From Pseudomonadota bacterium (GTDB lineage: Bacteria > Pseudomonadota > Gammaproteobacteria > Halothiobacillales > Halothiobacillaceae): a stretch of DNA of 5,503 nucleotides. The stretch's first letter is position 1. Each line of letters starts with the position of its first letter. Location: contig JAJYPA010000541.1 in NCBI GenBank assembly GCA_021795795.1, forward strand, positions 1 to 5,503. The letters run 5' to 3'. Both the position numbers and the translations under genes were made by a program. The notes beneath the pieces are model-generated. The model saw only the letters and a program-made list of their open reading frames with translations, did not search any database and was not told where the DNA came from. Below, in pieces: positions 4,363 to 5,503 of this stretch.

Positions 4363-5322
4363 ATGCCTATCCGCCATGCCACCTTGCACCAGCTGAAGAT
4401 TTTCGACACCGTAGCTCGACGCATGAGCTTTGCTCGCGCGGCCGAGGAGTTGAATCTGACGCCGCCAGCCCTGTCCATTCAGGTTAAACAGCTCGCCGAT
4501 ATTATCAGTCAACCTCTCTTCGAGCAGGTCGGCAAGAAAATTTATCTTACCCCGGCTGGCGTGGTCATGACGACGGCCTGTCGAGATATACTCGACCGAC
4601 TGGAGTGTGCCGCTCAGGAGTTAGCCGCGCTTCAGGGTTTGGAGAAGGGTAACCTGAAGATTGCTATTATCTCCACCGCCAAATACTTTATTCCTTATCT
4701 GTTGGCGGACTTCTGTGGAAAACACGCCGGTGTTGATACCACCTTGTTCGTCGGCAATCGGGAGGCACTGATAGAACGGCTCGCGCACAACCAGGACGAC
4801 CTCTATATTCTGGGCCAGCCGCCAGAACACGTGAATGTCGCCATAGAGCCGTTCGCTGACAATCCTTTGGTGGTGGTAGCTCGCGCGAACCATTCCTTGG
4901 TGTCGGAAAGCGACATTGCGCCATCGCGTTTGCAGGACATGCCATTCATCAAGCGCGAGCCAGGTTCGGGAACGCGTCTGGCTGCCGAAAAGTTCTTTGA
5001 AGAACATGGTGTCGTTCTCAGAACGCGTATGGAGTTGGGCAGCAATGAGGCCATCAAACAGGCCGTATCAGCCGGGCTGGGTATATCTGTGCTTTCTGCC
5101 AGTACAATACGCGCGGAGCTCGCTAAAGAGGAGTTGGCGGTACTCGACGTGCGTGGTTTTCCGCTGAAGCGCAAATGGTACGTGGTTTATCCGGCCGGAA
5201 AGCAGCTTACCCCGAGCTCCAGAGCATTCATGGAACATTTGTTTGCCGCCGCACCCATGCACTGGTTTGATCGGCTGCAAACGCACCCCGTTGCGCCTTC
5301 GGCTGAGAGCAAGAACCGCTGA
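4363..5322 (+). CDS. cbbR: LysR-family regulator, CbbR-like (Calvin cycle)
   Basis: 319 codons, typical for LysR regulators. The N-terminal helix-turn-helix spans about residues 6-66 (TLHQLKIFDTVARRMSFARA, then AEELNLTPPALSIQVKQL, LFEQVGKKIYLTPAG). The C-terminal effector-binding domain spans about 92-300. Several phrases are characteristic of CbbR, the activator of RuBisCO and Calvin cycle operons: ISTAKYFIPYLL, the NREALIERL region, KREPGSGTR (197-205) and LGSNEAIKQAVSAGLG (from 225). The recognition helix has LTPPALS where most relatives have LTQPALS. In autotrophs cbbR usually sits divergent from cbb structural genes; none is visible here. The first in-frame ATG after an upstream stop (4357-4359) is 4363, and it gives the standard N-terminus. 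The last few codons and the TGA stop lie in sequence matching a dispersed repeat copy. A LysR regulator of another pathway is possible but less likely. Confidence 0.85.
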   Translation: MPIRHATLHQLKIFDTVARRMSFARAAEELNLTPPALSIQVKQLADIISQPLFEQVGKKIYLTPAGVVMTTACRDILDRLECAAQELAALQGLEKGNLKIAIISTAKYFIPYLLADFCGKHAGVDTTLFVGNREALIERLAHNQDDLYILGQPPEHVNVAIEPFADNPLVVVARANHSLVSESDIAPSRLQDMPFIKREPGSGTRLAAEKFFEEHGVVLRTRMELGSNEAIKQAVSAGLGISVLSASTIRAELAKEELAVLDVRGFPLKRKWYVVYPAGKQLTPSSRAFMEHLFAAAPMHWFDRLQTHPVAPSAESKNR

Positions 5323-5360
5323 TCTATTCCCACATGGCCGCGACGGTGGCTTGGCGGGAT
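5311..5360 (+). mobile_element. Truncated dispersed repeat copy C, overlapping the cbbR stop
   Basis: From CCGCTGATCTATTCCCACAT (5316-5335) through GCCGCGACGGTGGC and TTGGCGGGAT, this stretch matches the first half of the family. The first bases (AAGAACC) have diverged from GGAAGCG. It breaks off at 5360 into unrelated sequence (5361-5391). The cbbR stop TGA (5320-5322) is the repeat's own GCTGA. Confidence 0.8.
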
Positions 5361-5395
5361 TATCTGACTGGCGCGTAACAGCCACTCGATCTTAA

Positions 5396-5503
5396 GGAAG
5401 CGCTGATCTATTCCCACATAGCCGCGACGGTGGCCTGGCGGGATGAAATGCAAGGCGTGACGCGCCGTCAAGGGTTATTCTCCCCGGGCCATTCTCCTCG
5501 GTC
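5396..5503 (+). mobile_element. Dispersed repeat copy D, running off the window
   Basis: It begins GGAAGCGCTGATCTATTCCC after TTAA (5392-5395), a YTAR-type site. It matches the minus-strand sequence of the complete element through GGCCTGGCGGGATGAAATGC, AAGGCG and the hairpin TGACG-CGC-CGTCA (5458-5470). It then carries two diverged copies of the array unit: GGGTTATTCTCCCC (5472-5485) and GGGCCATTCTCCTC (5486-5499). The right terminus is outside the window. Confidence 0.85.

Noticed and set aside
5187..5471. Leftward open frame with a repeated HRRGHVGIDQRF peptide
   Set aside because: The repetition is only the translation of two dispersed repeat copies (C and D) on the reverse strand, and it overlaps cbbR.

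Overview
The window looks like chromosomal DNA from a chemolithoautotrophic proteobacterium, most likely a betaproteobacterium. A nitrifier such as Nitrosomonas is my best guess, but this is inference and no marker gene proves it. The pointers are an Rnf electron-transport operon, a LysR-type regulator of the CbbR (Calvin cycle) kind, a mercury locus, and many short dispersed repeats.

Layout. Positions 1-765 (minus strand) hold the start of an rnf operon: rnfA and the first 61 codons of rnfB, coupled by an ATGA overlap. Positions 766-1079 are a long non-coding stretch with the start of rnfA on one side and a structured leader on the other. Positions 1080-2467 (plus strand) carry two tandem paralogues of an exported protein of unknown function. 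Their leaders are duplicated too. The second paralogue has a long His/Met-rich tail. The first has lost that tail, apparently through a deletion between two short direct repeats followed by a frameshift. Positions 2469-2665 hold a copy of a dispersed repeat in which a 13-bp unit has expanded to eight copies.

Positions 2734-4087 form a compact mercury-responsive locus. merR points right. merT, merP and a Cys-rich GDCCVxC-type gene point left from a classical MerR-type promoter with a 19-bp spacer and a perfect 6-4-6 dyad. MerR keeps its three mercury-binding cysteines, MerP its CxxC, and MerT both cysteine pairs. No mercuric reductase gene (merA) is present, and the position after the Cys-rich gene is occupied by the repeat.

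Positions 4088-4223 are a complete 136-bp MITE-like element with about 31-bp imperfect terminal inverted repeats and a CTAA target duplication, inserted exactly at the merR stop codon. Positions 4363-5322 encode a CbbR-like LysR regulator with a good sigma70-type promoter but no cbb structural genes nearby. Its stop codon lies inside another, truncated repeat copy (5311-5360). A further copy (5396-5503) runs off the window.

How the parts relate: the mer genes form one regulatory unit, with MerR controlling uptake (MerT, MerP) and an auxiliary thiol-rich protein. The rnf genes, the duplicated exported proteins, the mer locus and cbbR look like independent neighbours separated by mobile repeats rather than one pathway. 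The most distinctive features are the repeat family, with a 13/14-bp internal unit present 1, 2 or 8 times, and the duplicated leaders whose palindromes are kept by paired changes.
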